Shown here: in pieces, positions 22,597 through 31,124 of the stretch | How the letters are laid out: each line of letters opens with the position of its first letter | Numbering within the stretch: position 1 is the stretch's first letter | Origin: Dyella flagellata | GTDB taxonomy: Bacteria > Pseudomonadota > Gammaproteobacteria > Xanthomonadales > Rhodanobacteraceae | Assembly: GCF_030160275.1 (NCBI RefSeq) | Contig: NZ_BSOA01000002.1 | Coordinates: 62,001-126,000 of the forward strand | Length of the DNA: 64,000 nucleotides | Reading direction: 5' to 3' | Program-made: the position numbers and the translations under genes | The notes under the pieces: generated by a model | Seen by the model: the letters and a program-made list of their open reading frames with translations, nothing else | What the model was told of the DNA's origin: nothing | Database searches by the model: none

Positions 22597-24688
22597 TGCC
22601 ATCAAGGACAGTATTCGCGACACCTATGCGCGCGTGAAAGACGGTTTGCCCGGCTTTCGTGCGCGCTCGGCGCAAACGCGCATGATCGCCGAAGTAGCCA
22701 AGGCGCTGGCGCAAAGCGGCGGTGCCGCGGTGATCGAAGCGCCCACGGGCACCGGCAAATCCATGGCTTACCTGATTGCCGGGGTCGAGGCGGCACAGGC
22801 GCAGAAGAAGAAATTGCTGATCGCCACTGCCACCGTTGCCTTGCAAGAGCAGCTGGTGGAGCGCGACATTCCGCTGTATCTGAAACTCAACGGCCGCGAG
22901 ATGAAAGTGGCGCTGGCCAAGGGACGCGGCCGCTATCTATGCCCGCGCGACCTGCGCATGGCCGCCGGCGGCCTGGGCGAGAACCCGCAGCTGGGCCTGG
23001 GCCTGGACGCAGACCTTGCCATTTGGAGCAAGCCGCCGGCCGAACGCGACAAGCAAGTGTTGCGCAAGCTTATCGACGCGTTCGACCATCATCAGTGGAA
23101 CGGCGACATGGATGCGTCTCCGGAAACACCCAGCGACATGCTGCGCGCCATGATCACTACCAGCGCCGGAGGTTGCACCGGCCGGCGCTGCGCGCAATTC
23201 ATGGCCTGTCCGTTCTTTGCCGCGCGCCGCGCCGTGGCGGACGCGGACATCATCGTCGCCAACCAGGACCTGGTGCTCGCCGACCTCACCCTGTCCAGCG
23301 GCGATGAAAGCTGGGGTGGCGTCTTCCTGCCCAAGCCGGACGACACCTTGTACGTGTTCGATGAAGCGCATCACATGCCGGGCAAGACGATCGACCGCGG
23401 CGCCGCCGAAGTGCCTCTCACTACGGCCATACGGCAACTCAGCCGGCTGGGCCGGCAGGTGCATGCCGCCTATTCGCTTACCGACAAGGAAGTGATCGGC
23501 AAGCTCGCGCTCGATGCCGGCGATGAAAAACTGCAGCAGCTCAGCGATGCGCTGGAAGCGCTGGAAAAGGAAATCCGCCAGTCGTGGCTGCCCGATCCTG
23601 GAGAAACCGAGCCTATGTATCGCGGCTCGCTGGGGCAGTTGCCGGATAACTGGGTGCATCACGCCACCGAACTTTATGTAGCCACCGCCGAGATACAGCG
23701 CTGGCTGACGACGGTGCGCCGTGCCGTCACCGAGATGAGCGAGGGCGGCCCCACCCAGGAGGCCTTGTCGCGCGAGCTGGGCATGGCGCTGGAGCGTATC
23801 GATCGCCAGGTGCGCACTTGGCGTGCCTGGTCCAGCGACGACCCGGAACACGCGCCGCCACTGGCGCGCTGGGTTACGCTGGCGAATGATCAACAGCTGG
23901 TTTGTCACGCTTCAGCCGTTTCCGCCGGCGCCTTGCTGCGCAATATCCTGTGGGACAACGCAAGCGCCGTAGTGATGACTTCCGCCACCCTCAGCGTAGG
24001 CGGCAACTTCCGCGGTTTCGCCGATGCCGTGGGCTTGCCGGACGAGGCAGTGACGGTAAGCCTGCCTTCACCTTTCGATCTTGGCGCGCAAGCACGCCTG
24101 GAAATACCGGCCGTGTCCGCCTTGCCCGATGCGCGCGAACAGCACTCGCAGGAAATCACCGACTGGCTGGCGGAAAACCTGGACTGGGAGGCCGGCAACC
24201 TGGTGTTGTTCACCTCGCGCGCCAAACTGGAGCGCGTGCTGCAGCGCCTGCCGATCGACAAAGTGCGCAGGGTGCGCGCACAAGGTTCGCTGGGCAAAAC
24301 GCAATTGATCGCCGAACACGTGGCGGCGATTGAAGCCGGCAAAGGCAGCACGCTGTTCGGCCTCGCCTCGTTCGGTGAAGGCCTGGACCTTCCCGGCAAG
24401 CTGTGCGAAACGGTGGTGATCACGCAGCTGCCGTTCGCTGTGCCAACCGATCCCGTCGGTGCCACCTACGCCGAATGGCTGGAATCGCGTGGACGCAATC
24501 CTTTCATGGAAGTGGCCGTGCCGGAGGCCACTCGCCTGCTGATCCAATACTGCGGCCGACTGATCCGCAGCGAGACCGATCGCGGCCGCATCGTGCTGCT
24601 GGACCGGCGCGTCATCACGCGGCAATACGGCAGCCAGATGCTTAAAGCCTTGCCCCCGTTCCAACGAGTAATCGAGCGTAACGCATGA
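22586..24688 (+). CDS. dinG: ATP-dependent DNA helicase DinG
   Basis: 700 aa XPD-like superfamily 2 helicase. Walker A is EAPTGTGKS (51-59), the DEAH box is FDEAHHMPG and motif VI is QYCGRLIRSETDRGRIVLLDRR. The iron-sulfur cluster Cys residues are visible: YLCPRD (Cys119) and the CTGRRCAQFMACPFF cluster near residue 195. DinG unwinds R-loops, D-loops and G-quadruplexes and is damage-inducible in E. coli. It overlaps the genes on both sides. No LexA box was recognised. Confidence 0.95.
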   Translation: MLTDAIKDSIRDTYARVKDGLPGFRARSAQTRMIAEVAKALAQSGGAAVIEAPTGTGKSMAYLIAGVEAAQAQKKKLLIATATVALQEQLVERDIPLYLKLNGREMKVALAKGRGRYLCPRDLRMAAGGLGENPQLGLGLDADLAIWSKPPAERDKQVLRKLIDAFDHHQWNGDMDASPETPSDMLRAMITTSAGGCTGRRCAQFMACPFFAARRAVADADIIVANQDLVLADLTLSSGDESWGGVFLPKPDDTLYVFDEAHHMPGKTIDRGAAEVPLTTAIRQLSRLGRQVHAAYSLTDKEVIGKLALDAGDEKLQQLSDALEALEKEIRQSWLPDPGETEPMYRGSLGQLPDNWVHHATELYVATAEIQRWLTTVRRAVTEMSEGGPTQEALSRELGMALERIDRQVRTWRAWSSDDPEHAPPLARWVTLANDQQLVCHASAVSAGALLRNILWDNASAVVMTSATLSVGGNFRGFADAVGLPDEAVTVSLPSPFDLGAQARLEIPAVSALPDAREQHSQEITDWLAENLDWEAGNLVLFTSRAKLERVLQRLPIDKVRRVRAQGSLGKTQLIAEHVAAIEAGKGSTLFGLASFGEGLDLPGKLCETVVITQLPFAVPTDPVGATYAEWLESRGRNPFMEVAVPEATRLLIQYCGRLIRSETDRGRIVLLDRRVITRQYGSQMLKALPPFQRVIERNA

Positions 24689-25245
24689 GCATCATCCGCC
24701 TGCGCGACTGTCCGGCCGTGCCGTGGAAGAACGGCATGGGGCGTACGCGCGAACTGGCTGTCCATCCGGCCGGCGCCGGCATGGAAGATTTCGCCTGGCG
24801 CGTCAGCGTGGCCGAGGTGGACAGCGCCGCGCCGTTTTCTTCGTTCGAGGGGGTGGATCGTTACATCGCGCTGCTGCAAGGTGCAGGGTTTACGATGACA
24901 CTGGACGATGGCCGCAACCATGCGCTCGATGCGCCTTTTGCGCCCTTTGCCTTTCCCGGCGAGGCCAAGGTGACGATTGCGCTGCACGGCGGGCCTACGC
25001 GTGATTTCAACCTGATGCTGCGAAGGGCGAAAGCGCGCGGCGAGCTGGTAACCTGGGAAGATCCGGGCCGGCAGGTGGTCGATGATGCCGTGGTGCTGAT
25101 TTACTGCGCGCGCGGGCATGTCGATACGGCCGATGGGCGCATGCAACCCGGCGATGCGTGGCTGCCGACGGCGTCGACCGGACGCGTTACGCTGGACGCA
25201 GGGACATTGGCACTTGTCGCGCGGGTGCAATTGCTGGGAAATTGA
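24685..25245 (+). CDS. HutD/Ves family cupin protein
   Basis: 186 aa with the HutD/Ves pattern: LRDCPAVPWKNGMGRTRELAVHPAG, FAWRVSVAEVDSAAPFSSFEGVDRYIALLQG and LHGGPTRDFNLMLRR. It is a bicupin-like cytoplasmic protein; HutD is thought to modulate histidine utilisation, but no hut genes are nearby. Starts 4 bases inside the end of dinG. Confidence 0.88.
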   Translation: MSIIRLRDCPAVPWKNGMGRTRELAVHPAGAGMEDFAWRVSVAEVDSAAPFSSFEGVDRYIALLQGAGFTMTLDDGRNHALDAPFAPFAFPGEAKVTIALHGGPTRDFNLMLRRAKARGELVTWEDPGRQVVDDAVVLIYCARGHVDTADGRMQPGDAWLPTASTGRVTLDAGTLALVARVQLLGN

Positions 25246-25251
25246 CGTCGC

Positions 25252-25316
25252 GTAGGCTGGGACGACAATCCCAGCAACACGTGACGTGAACGCAGCTGGG
25301 ATTGTCATCCCTCTAC
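25252..25316. repeat. GTAG-type REP dimer (family A, copy 4)
   Basis: Left unit GTAGGCTGGGAC then ATCCCAGC; right unit GCTGGGATTGTCATCCCTCTAC with a few changes in the tail. Lies between hutD and nnrU. Confidence 0.8.
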
Positions 25317-25362
25317 GAGGTGTTTTCGCAAGGCGTACTTCATCCTTCTTGAGGTCCCCACC

Positions 25363-25941
25363 ATGTCCGTGCTGATCCTCGGCCTGATCCTGTTCATCGG
25401 CCTGCATTCCATCCGCATCGTCGCCGACGACTGGCGCACCCGCCAGATCGAACGCATCGGTCTGAACCGCTGGAAGGCGATCTACTCCATCCTCGCCGCC
25501 GTCGGTCTGGTGCTGATCATCGTCGGTTTCGCCATGGCGCGACGCCATCCGGTGTTGCTGTACGTACCGCCGATGTGGCTGCGCCATCTCAATGGCCTGC
25601 TTATGCTGATCGCCCTGATCCTGTTTCCCGCTGCGCGCGTGCCGAACAACATGATCAAGGCCAAGCTGCATCATCCGCAGGTGCTGGCGGTAAAAACCTG
25701 GGCCTTCGGCCACCTGCTGGCCAACGGCATGCTGCACGACGTGGTGCTGTTCGGCGCCTTCCTGCTATGGGCAATCGTGCTGTTTGCAGCCTCGCGACGC
25801 CGCGACCGGCGCCTGGGCACGGTCTATCCGCCGGGAGGCGTGAAAGGCACGGTGATAGCTGTCGTAGCAGGTATCATGCTTTGGGTGCTATTCGCGTTCT
25901 GGCTGCACAGCCTGCTGTTTGGCGTAAATCCCATGGCATAG
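25363..25941 (+). CDS. NnrU family membrane protein
   Basis: 192 aa with five or six helices. The NnrU start MSVLILGLILFIGLHSIRIVADDWR, then WKAIYSILAAVGLVLIIVGF, the central LAVKTWAFGHLLANGMLHDVVLFGAFLLWA and a C-terminal helix identify the family. NnrU was first noted near nitrite/nitric oxide genes and is related to isoprenoid-linked MAPEG-like proteins; no denitrification genes are seen here. The TAG stop is the first codon of the REP that follows. Confidence 0.88.
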   Translation: MSVLILGLILFIGLHSIRIVADDWRTRQIERIGLNRWKAIYSILAAVGLVLIIVGFAMARRHPVLLYVPPMWLRHLNGLLMLIALILFPAARVPNNMIKAKLHHPQVLAVKTWAFGHLLANGMLHDVVLFGAFLLWAIVLFAASRRRDRRLGTVYPPGGVKGTVIAVVAGIMLWVLFAFWLHSLLFGVNPMA

Positions 25942-26029
25942 GCTGGGATGGCAATCGTAGGCTGGGATGACAATCCCAGCATTGCCATGCATCCAGCATC
26001 GCGATGCTGGGATTGTCATCCCAGCCTAC
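25937..26029. repeat. GTAG-type REP cluster (family A, copy 5)
   Basis: A truncated unit (ATAGGCTGGGATGGCAATC, 25938-25956) is followed directly by a complete inverted dimer (25957-26029) with complementary arms. Its first bases provide the nnrU stop codon. Confidence 0.87.
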
Positions 26030-26109
26030 ACAGCATGCTGGTAGTCATGTACGCCGCAAGCTTGGGCTGCGTTACAGTCTAGCCGTCCGATTCACAGGAG
26101 GTAGCGCCC

Positions 26110-26307
26110 ATGGCCGGTTTTCTGCTTTGGCTGGTGTTGCTGGTAGTTTGCTGGCCCCTGGCGCTGCTGGCGCTGGTGCTGTATCCCATCGTATGGCTGT
26201 TGTTGCTGCCATTGCGTTTGCTAGGTATCACGGTGAATGCGGTGTTTGCGTTTCTGAAAGCACTGCTTATGCTGCCGGCCCGGGTATTAAGCGGTCGACC
26301 CGTGTAA
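26110..26307 (+). CDS. Small double-hairpin membrane protein, unknown function
   Basis: 65 aa, almost entirely hydrophobic (WLVLLVVCWPLALLALVLYP, then LLLPLRLLGITVNAVFAFLKAL), ending in RPV. AGGAGGT is 8 bases before the ATG, which supports expression. No family recognised. Confidence 0.6.
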   Translation: MAGFLLWLVLLVVCWPLALLALVLYPIVWLLLLPLRLLGITVNAVFAFLKALLMLPARVLSGRPV

Positions 26308-26312
26308 AGCCT

Positions 26313-26334
26313 CCCCTCTCCCGAGGGAGAGGGG
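26313..26334. terminator. Hairpin between convergent genes
   Basis: CCCCTCTCC, loop CGAG, GGAGAGGGG: a perfect 9-bp stem just after the small membrane gene and before the end of the ester hydrolase gene on the other strand. No long U-run; may work for both. Confidence 0.5.
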
Positions 26335-26354
26335 GTAAAGCAAGCACCCAAACG

Positions 26355-28280
26355 TCAGGGTGATGACACCACCGGCAAACTCACAAAGCTCGCATGATCC
26401 GGCGTATGCCATACGCGCTGCGTCGCTTTCACGTAATCCGCCGGCTTGGCATCGAAGATATTCGGCACGAAGGTCTGCGGATTGCGGTCGTACAGCGGGA
26501 ACAGGCTGGACTGCACTTGCACCATGATGCGGTGGCCCGGCTCGAACACGTGGTTCACCGTGGGCAGGCGGAAGCTGTAAGCCAGTGGTGCGTTCGCCTC
26601 GATGGCATGCGGGTGCTCGAAACTGGTGCGATAGCGGCCGCGGAAGATATCCAGCGAGATCGGCAGCTCGTAGCCACCCATGCTCGGGTTGGACGGCACC
26701 GTGTCGGGATAGACATCGATGACCTTCACCACCCAGTCACTGTCCGTGCCGCTGGTGGAAGCCACCAGGTTCACTTGCGGCGCGCCGCTTACGCGCAGCG
26801 GCGAACTTAGCGGAGCGCTTACATAGGTGAGCACATCCGGACGGTCATCGACGAAACGCTGGTCGTTGAGCAGCCAACGTCGCCAAGCGTCGCGATCCGT
26901 ATCCACCACCGGACGAGGCTCATACGGTACCGGCTTGGCCGGATCGGAAGTGTACTCGTCGTACTTCGCGTCGCTGGCCTTCGGTGCTTCAAACGCAACG
27001 CGCCCATCGGCCAGCAGATACAGCGGCCTGGAGGTGGAATCGCAGCCGTGCGCGCAGGACAGCGGCCAATGCGTGAACCGGTCCCAATGGTTTTCAGCGG
27101 TGTTGTAGATCAACACCGGCGGCGTGTTTGCTTTGGGTGCACCGTCCTTGAGGTATTGGCTGAAGAACGGCAGCAGCACGTCTCGGCGGAACTGCAAGGC
27201 CGTGTCGCCGGCCCATTTCAAGGGGCCGAGTGTGCTGCCGTTGACGTTCACCTGACTGTGGAACCACGGGCCCATCACCAGGTAGTTCATGGTGTTGCTG
27301 CTGTCTTTGGGCTCCATCGCTTCGTAGCTATGGATGGCACCGTACATGTCTTCCTGATCCCACAAGCCCTGCAGCCACATGGTGGGCACTTTCAGCGGCT
27401 GCTGCGCCATCACCTTGTCCAGCGCCTGCGCCGACCAGAACTGCGTATAGGCCGAGTTTTCATGGATCTTGCGCCAGAACGGCAGGCCGTCCAGCCCGTT
27501 GGCGCGCGCATAATCGCCCGCCGAGCCGGCGCGCAGGAAGGTGGTGTAGTCGTCGTAAGCCTCGCGCGGGATGCGGTAGCCCATGCCACGCTGGGTGGTC
27601 TGGCCGGTGATGTAATCGAAGTTGGTCTGGCGGTAAGCGCCATAATGGAACCAGTCGTCGCCCATCCAGCCGTCCACCATCGGGCTTTCCGGTGCGGCCA
27701 CTTTCAGCGCCGGATTCGGATTGACCAGGGCCATCACCACCGTGAAGCCTTCGTACGAGGAACCAATCATGCCGACCTTGCCATTCGACTCGGGCAGGTT
27801 CTTCGACAACCAACCGATGGTGTCGTAGGCATCGGTGGATTCGTCCACCTTGCCGCTGTTGAGCGAGCCGCGCAACGGCAAGGTCATCACGTAAGGGCCT
27901 TCGGAACCGTACTTGCCGCGGATGTCCTGGAACACGCGGATGTAGCCGGCCTGCACGAACTCCTCGTCGCTCTCCGGCAGCAGGTCGAGCATGTGCGGGG
28001 CGTTTTCGCGCTCGCTGCGCTTGTCCGCGTTGTAGGGCGTGCGTGTAAGCAGGATCGGCGCGTTATGCGCACCCTTCGGTATCACGATCACGGTGTGCAG
28101 CTTCACGCCGTCGCGCATCGGGATCATCACCACGCGCTTGACGTAGTCATTGGCCCCGGTGGGCGCCGTGAAACTGGCGGGAATATCGGGCGTCATCGGT
28201 GCGGTCTGCGCGTGGGCGCAAGCCGCCATCAGGCCCATGGCCAGAGCCGTCAATGAGAACAAGGTGCGAATCGGTTGCAT
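26355..28280 (-). CDS. Secreted alpha-amino-acid ester hydrolase (CocE/NonD family)
   Basis: 641 aa from the ATG at 28280 (GGAGA 9 bases upstream). The signal peptide ends near AHA-QT (residue 24), so it is periplasmic or secreted. The alpha/beta hydrolase domain has the nucleophile in GSSYEG (173-178), with LQGLWDQEDMYGAIHSYEAMEP and MNYLVMGPWFHSQVN carrying the Asp, the acidic pair of the carboxylate cluster and the His. The C-terminal jelly roll has GTDSDWVVKVIDVYPD and SSLFPLYDRNPQTFVPNIF. From memory it is very close along its length to the Xanthomonas citri enzyme that hydrolyses alpha-amino acyl esters and beta-lactam side chains. The natural substrate is unknown. Monocistronic. Confidence 0.9.
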   Translation of the reverse strand: MQPIRTLFSLTALAMGLMAACAHAQTAPMTPDIPASFTAPTGANDYVKRVVMIPMRDGVKLHTVIVIPKGAHNAPILLTRTPYNADKRSERENAPHMLDLLPESDEEFVQAGYIRVFQDIRGKYGSEGPYVMTLPLRGSLNSGKVDESTDAYDTIGWLSKNLPESNGKVGMIGSSYEGFTVVMALVNPNPALKVAAPESPMVDGWMGDDWFHYGAYRQTNFDYITGQTTQRGMGYRIPREAYDDYTTFLRAGSAGDYARANGLDGLPFWRKIHENSAYTQFWSAQALDKVMAQQPLKVPTMWLQGLWDQEDMYGAIHSYEAMEPKDSSNTMNYLVMGPWFHSQVNVNGSTLGPLKWAGDTALQFRRDVLLPFFSQYLKDGAPKANTPPVLIYNTAENHWDRFTHWPLSCAHGCDSTSRPLYLLADGRVAFEAPKASDAKYDEYTSDPAKPVPYEPRPVVDTDRDAWRRWLLNDQRFVDDRPDVLTYVSAPLSSPLRVSGAPQVNLVASTSGTDSDWVVKVIDVYPDTVPSNPSMGGYELPISLDIFRGRYRTSFEHPHAIEANAPLAYSFRLPTVNHVFEPGHRIMVQVQSSLFPLYDRNPQTFVPNIFDAKPADYVKATQRVWHTPDHASFVSLPVVSSP

Positions 28281-28476
28281 GCAAAAAATCTCCGCCGCTT
28301 TCGGCCGCCCATACCCTGACGACCGCTGCATTCGATGAGGGGAAAGCTGCTCTCCCGGCAGCGCTATGACTTTAAGCGATCCGAAGCGCCGTCCATGCAT
28401 GACTTTTCGCACTACCTCTTGCATTTGTGCGTGATGAGCGCAGGATGGATGCGATACCCGTTGCAGGATTCGAGTT

Positions 28477-28872
28477 TTGCAAGCTGTCGACACCTTCACG
28501 CCCTGCCCCTGCGGCAATCACAGCGGTTACACGCGCTGTTGCGGCCCGCTGCACGAAGGCGGCATTGCAGCAACCGCCGAAGCCTTGATGCGCTCACGCT
28601 ATAGCGCCTACGTGCTGCAGCGCGAGGATTATCTGCTGGCCACCTGGCATCCCAGCACCCGCCCGGCCAGCCTGAAACTGGCGGCGCAACACCCTGCCCC
28701 CACGTGGCTGGGACTGGACGTAAAGCAGCACAAGCAAGACGGCGAAAACGCCACGGTGGAGTTCGTGGCGCGCCTGCGCTACGGCGGCGGCAAGGCGCAG
28801 CGCATGCATGAGATCAGCCGCTTCGTACGCGAACAGGGCCGCTGGTATTACCTGGATGGGCAGTTCCCGTAA
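28477..28872 (+). CDS. YchJ-family SEC-C motif protein (UPF0225)
   Basis: 131 aa with a TTG start at 28477. The N-terminal SEC-C zinc motif is CPCGNHSGYTRCCGPLH, followed by the YchJ domain ALMRSRYSAYVLQREDYLLATWHPSTRP and HEISRFVREQGRWYYLDGQF. Function unknown. No good ribosome-binding site was seen, so the start is chosen by family length. The TAA stop starts a 13-base tract shared with the end of the RlmI-like gene. Confidence 0.82.
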   Translation: MQAVDTFTPCPCGNHSGYTRCCGPLHEGGIAATAEALMRSRYSAYVLQREDYLLATWHPSTRPASLKLAAQHPAPTWLGLDVKQHKQDGENATVEFVARLRYGGGKAQRMHEISRFVREQGRWYYLDGQFP

Positions 28873-28880
28873 TCCTCATG

Positions 28881-28964
28881 ACCGTCATTCCCGCGAAAGC
28901 GGGAACCCATTTTTGCTCTAATGCAAAAGTGAAGATGGATTCCCGCTTTCGCGGGAATGACGGC
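28881..28964. repeat. Family B palindromic repeat (copy 2)
   Basis: Left arm CCGTCATTCCCGCGAAAGCG then GGAACCCAT; right arm ATGGATTCCCGCTTTCGCGG then GAATGACGG. Same structure as the copy at 8851, with a different centre. Confidence 0.88.
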
Positions 28965-28971
28965 CACGAAG

Positions 28972-29727
28972 TTACAACGACAGTTCGCTCTCGCCCTCGA
29001 AACGGCCGTTCGGCCCGAATCGCCGCTCGACAATCAGCCCCTTGCCGTCATGGTCGATCGCCACGATGGTGCAAGCCCGTGTGCCATAGCTTTCGCCCCG
29101 AATGAACGCGGAAGACAGCCAGCGTTCGCGCTCCAAACCCACTCCAGTATCCGGTAGCAACTCGTCCGGCGCCTGATGCTCGTCGGCCAGGGCGTTGAAC
29201 AGCGGCGCGAAATCCACTTCGTGACCGGCGTCCAGCCACGTCTGCAGGCGCTGCATCAAGCGATGCGTCTTCGGCCACGGTGTATTGAAGTCGGCGTTGG
29301 ATAAACCGTGCACGCCCGGTTCGATCGGCTGCGCCTTGGAGGAAGGGCGATTGCCGATATAGAAACCGTATTCACCATCGAACGTGAGCAGATTGAACGG
29401 ACGGTAGCCGGGCGCCGAGGGCAGCAGCTTGGCGGCGTGGCGTGTCGCATCGTCAGCGCCCACTAGATAATCCGTGGCCAGCAGACCACGCGATACACCC
29501 TGCTGCGGATCATTGGGATCGCGCACATTGGTCACGACACAGCATCGCCCCGTTGGCGTGACGCCCAACCAGGTGCCACCCGCTTCGAGATCCCGTCCGC
29601 CTATGACCGGCATGTCCGTCCAGCGCGATAGCGGTGCGCTGGGGCGCGCATGGAATTCATCACGGTTGCCGGCCAGCAGCAGGCGCCAGCGAGGGTGGGT
29701 TTGCCAGGCGAAAGCGATCAGGCACAT
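28972..29727 (-). CDS. NRDE family protein (TANGO2-like)
   Basis: 251 aa. The N-terminus MCLIAFAWQTHPRWRLLLAGNRDEFHARPSAPLSRW carries the Cys2 and NRDE motif of the family, followed by GGRDLEAGGTWLGVTPTGRCCVVTNVRDP. The fold is Ntn-hydrolase-like. Eukaryotic TANGO2 relatives are connected to heme/lipid handling, but bacterial function is unknown. Preceded by a REP and followed by a family B repeat. Confidence 0.9.
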   Translation of the reverse strand: MCLIAFAWQTHPRWRLLLAGNRDEFHARPSAPLSRWTDMPVIGGRDLEAGGTWLGVTPTGRCCVVTNVRDPNDPQQGVSRGLLATDYLVGADDATRHAAKLLPSAPGYRPFNLLTFDGEYGFYIGNRPSSKAQPIEPGVHGLSNADFNTPWPKTHRLMQRLQTWLDAGHEVDFAPLFNALADEHQAPDELLPDTGVGLERERWLSSAFIRGESYGTRACTIVAIDHDGKGLIVERRFGPNGRFEGESELSL

Positions 29728-29822
29728 GGCGTAAAGACTACCTCAAAGGTGGCCACCGGTAGGCTGGGATGATAATCCCAGCATTGCCTTGCATTACCTA
29801 CGCGATGCTGGGATTGTCATCC

Positions 29823-30033
29823 TGAGGTATCCCCACGTTTTTTGTTCTTGGATCCCGTAAAAATCAGGCAGCTGCGTTTTAGCCCGCTAACATCCAAAGA
29901 AACGGGCCGTCATTCCCGCGAAAGCGGGAATCCATCTCGCTCTGATGCATCCTGAAAATGGATTCCCGCTTTCGCGGGAATGACGGCATTTGGGGCACGT
30001 ATGCAGGTAGAGGAAAAACGTGGGGATACCTCA
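29823..30033. mobile_element. 211-bp MITE-like element with perfect 20-bp terminal inverted repeats
   Basis: Ends are TGAGGTATCCCCACGTTTTT (29823-29842) and AAAAACGTGGGGATACCTCA (30014-30033), an exact inverted pair. A 12-base direct repeat GGATTGTCATCC flanks it (29811-29822 and 30034-30045), as expected for a target-site duplication. It carries no gene, but encloses a complete family B palindrome (29906-29987). The transposase that could move it is not in this window. Confidence 0.85.
29906..29987. repeat. Family B palindromic repeat (copy 3), inside the MITE-like element
   Basis: Left arm GCCGTCATTCCCGCGAAAGC then GGGAATCCAT; right arm ATGGATTCCCGCTTTCGCGG then GAATGACGGC. It lacks the 13-base upstream tract of copies 1 and 2. 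Confidence 0.88.
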
Positions 30034-30039
30034 GGATTG

Positions 30040-30924
30040 TCATCCCAGCCTACAAAGCGCCGCGCGCTTGCGCAGCGCATCCGCCCAGCGCGCAGCCACC
30101 CGCGGCGACGTCATGCACACGGTTTCATCTGTCACCGTGGTCACCGCACGTTCCAGCAATTGAATGTCCGCTTCGTGCTGCCGCGCCACATGCGGATCTT
30201 CAAAAAAGATTGCGCGCTGGCAACGCCGCTCCAGCACCAGGTCGGCAATCTGTGCGTCGCCGCCCATCGGGCCGCTCTGGTAACGCTGCACCCATTGCTC
30301 GCCCTGGGGCCAGCCGCGGCTCCATGCCAGCTCGTTCAACTGCTGGCCGGTGGTGCCCGTGGCCACCCGTTGGGCGAACCGCGCGAGCACGTCGAAGTGA
30401 TCGGCCGCGTACGCCATCATTTGTGGCTTCATCGCATCGTGCGCGATCAAGGCAATGGTCTGCTTTTCCAGTACATGCAGATCATTGGCGCCGGGATCGG
30501 GCGCCAAACCCGCTTGAATGCGCTCCATCTCGATCCAGTCCCGCGCCGACGCCACGGTGGAGACGAAGGGCTTCTGATGAATCACGCATTGCCGCTTCAA
30601 CGCCACGGCCTCTGGAAAAACGGAGGAAGGATCGACCGGATCGATAAGGTAGATCGCGCCGTCGAGCGTGCGCTCGGGCGCATGCATGCCTACTACTTCG
30701 GCCACCAGCTTCATCAGGCCGCCCTCGCGGCCGTAGGGATAGCGCAACAAACCGGGATAGCCGGCAAGACAACCGCTGCGCTCGATCGCGGCATGGGTGC
30801 GCCCAACGGCGTGCAGGCTGAGCTTCAACTCGCCAATACCCTGCTCACAGGCACGCAGCCAGCGAAACAGCGCCGCGTCGTCCTGGTCGTGATGAAGCGC
30901 ATTGGCGGCAAGGCCCATCCGCAT
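30040..30924 (-). CDS. Methylglyoxal synthase-like protein with two tandem MGS domains
   Basis: 294 aa from the ATG at 30924 (GGGGAA upstream); a TTG 33 bases earlier is possible. The C-terminal half (155-285) is a recognisable MgsA domain: AHD (161-163), TGTTG (189-193), SGPMGGD (217-223), FFEDP (240-244) and a His at 250. The N-terminal half (about 1-140) looks like a decayed copy: VGRTHAA in place of TGTTG, GREGGLMKL in place of GPMGGD, IYLIDPVDPSSVFPEAVALKRQC aligned with the FFEDP region. E. coli MgsA is only about 150 aa. The enzyme would make methylglyoxal from dihydroxyacetone phosphate; activity of this fused form is inferred. The last residues (CRLG) and TGA stop are encoded by the REP. 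Confidence 0.8.
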   Translation of the reverse strand: MRMGLAANALHHDQDDAALFRWLRACEQGIGELKLSLHAVGRTHAAIERSGCLAGYPGLLRYPYGREGGLMKLVAEVVGMHAPERTLDGAIYLIDPVDPSSVFPEAVALKRQCVIHQKPFVSTVASARDWIEMERIQAGLAPDPGANDLHVLEKQTIALIAHDAMKPQMMAYAADHFDVLARFAQRVATGTTGQQLNELAWSRGWPQGEQWVQRYQSGPMGGDAQIADLVLERRCQRAIFFEDPHVARQHEADIQLLERAVTTVTDETVCMTSPRVAARWADALRKRAALCRLG

Positions 30925-31076
30925 GTTGCTTTTCCCCTTGTCGATAAGTCGAGTCAATAAACCGATGATAGCCGTGACAGCCGGTCACACCGCTCAGCAG
31001 GCACAGCCTACCGTATACCGCACGCGTCATAGCGGCATTGCCCATGCCTGTGCATAGGCCGTCTCGGCATATAAAA

Positions 31077-31102
31077 AGGCGCGCCGCTTGAGCGGCGCGC
31101 CT
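31077..31102 (-). terminator. Rho-independent terminator of the first tandem TonB receptor
   Basis: AGGCGCGCCGCT, TG, AGCGGCGCGCCT: a 12-bp stem followed on the minus strand by TTTTTATAT, 22 bases after the stop codon at 31125. Confidence 0.88.
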
Positions 31103-31124
31103 GAAGTACCTTCTGGAAGCGAAC

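Larger units (their letters stand above)
29759..30053. repeat. GTAG-type REP dimer interrupted by a MITE-like insertion (family A, copy 6)
   Basis: The left unit and most of the right unit lie at 29759-29822 and the remainder of the right unit at 30034-30053. The gap is filled by the 211-base element at 29823-30033, with GGATTGTCATCC repeated on both sides. Joining the flanks and removing one copy of the 12-mer restores a standard dimer. Confidence 0.9.

Noticed and set aside
24466-25737. 423-codon minus-strand open frame opposite dinG, hutD and nnrU
   Set aside because: It spans three real genes and a REP on the other strand, and its sequence is a low-complexity Arg/His/Gln shadow.
29811-30045. 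CRISPR-like array formed by the nested repeats
   Set aside because: The repeats are inverted, not evenly spaced direct repeats, and there are no spacers of constant length; a MITE-like insertion explains the structure fully.
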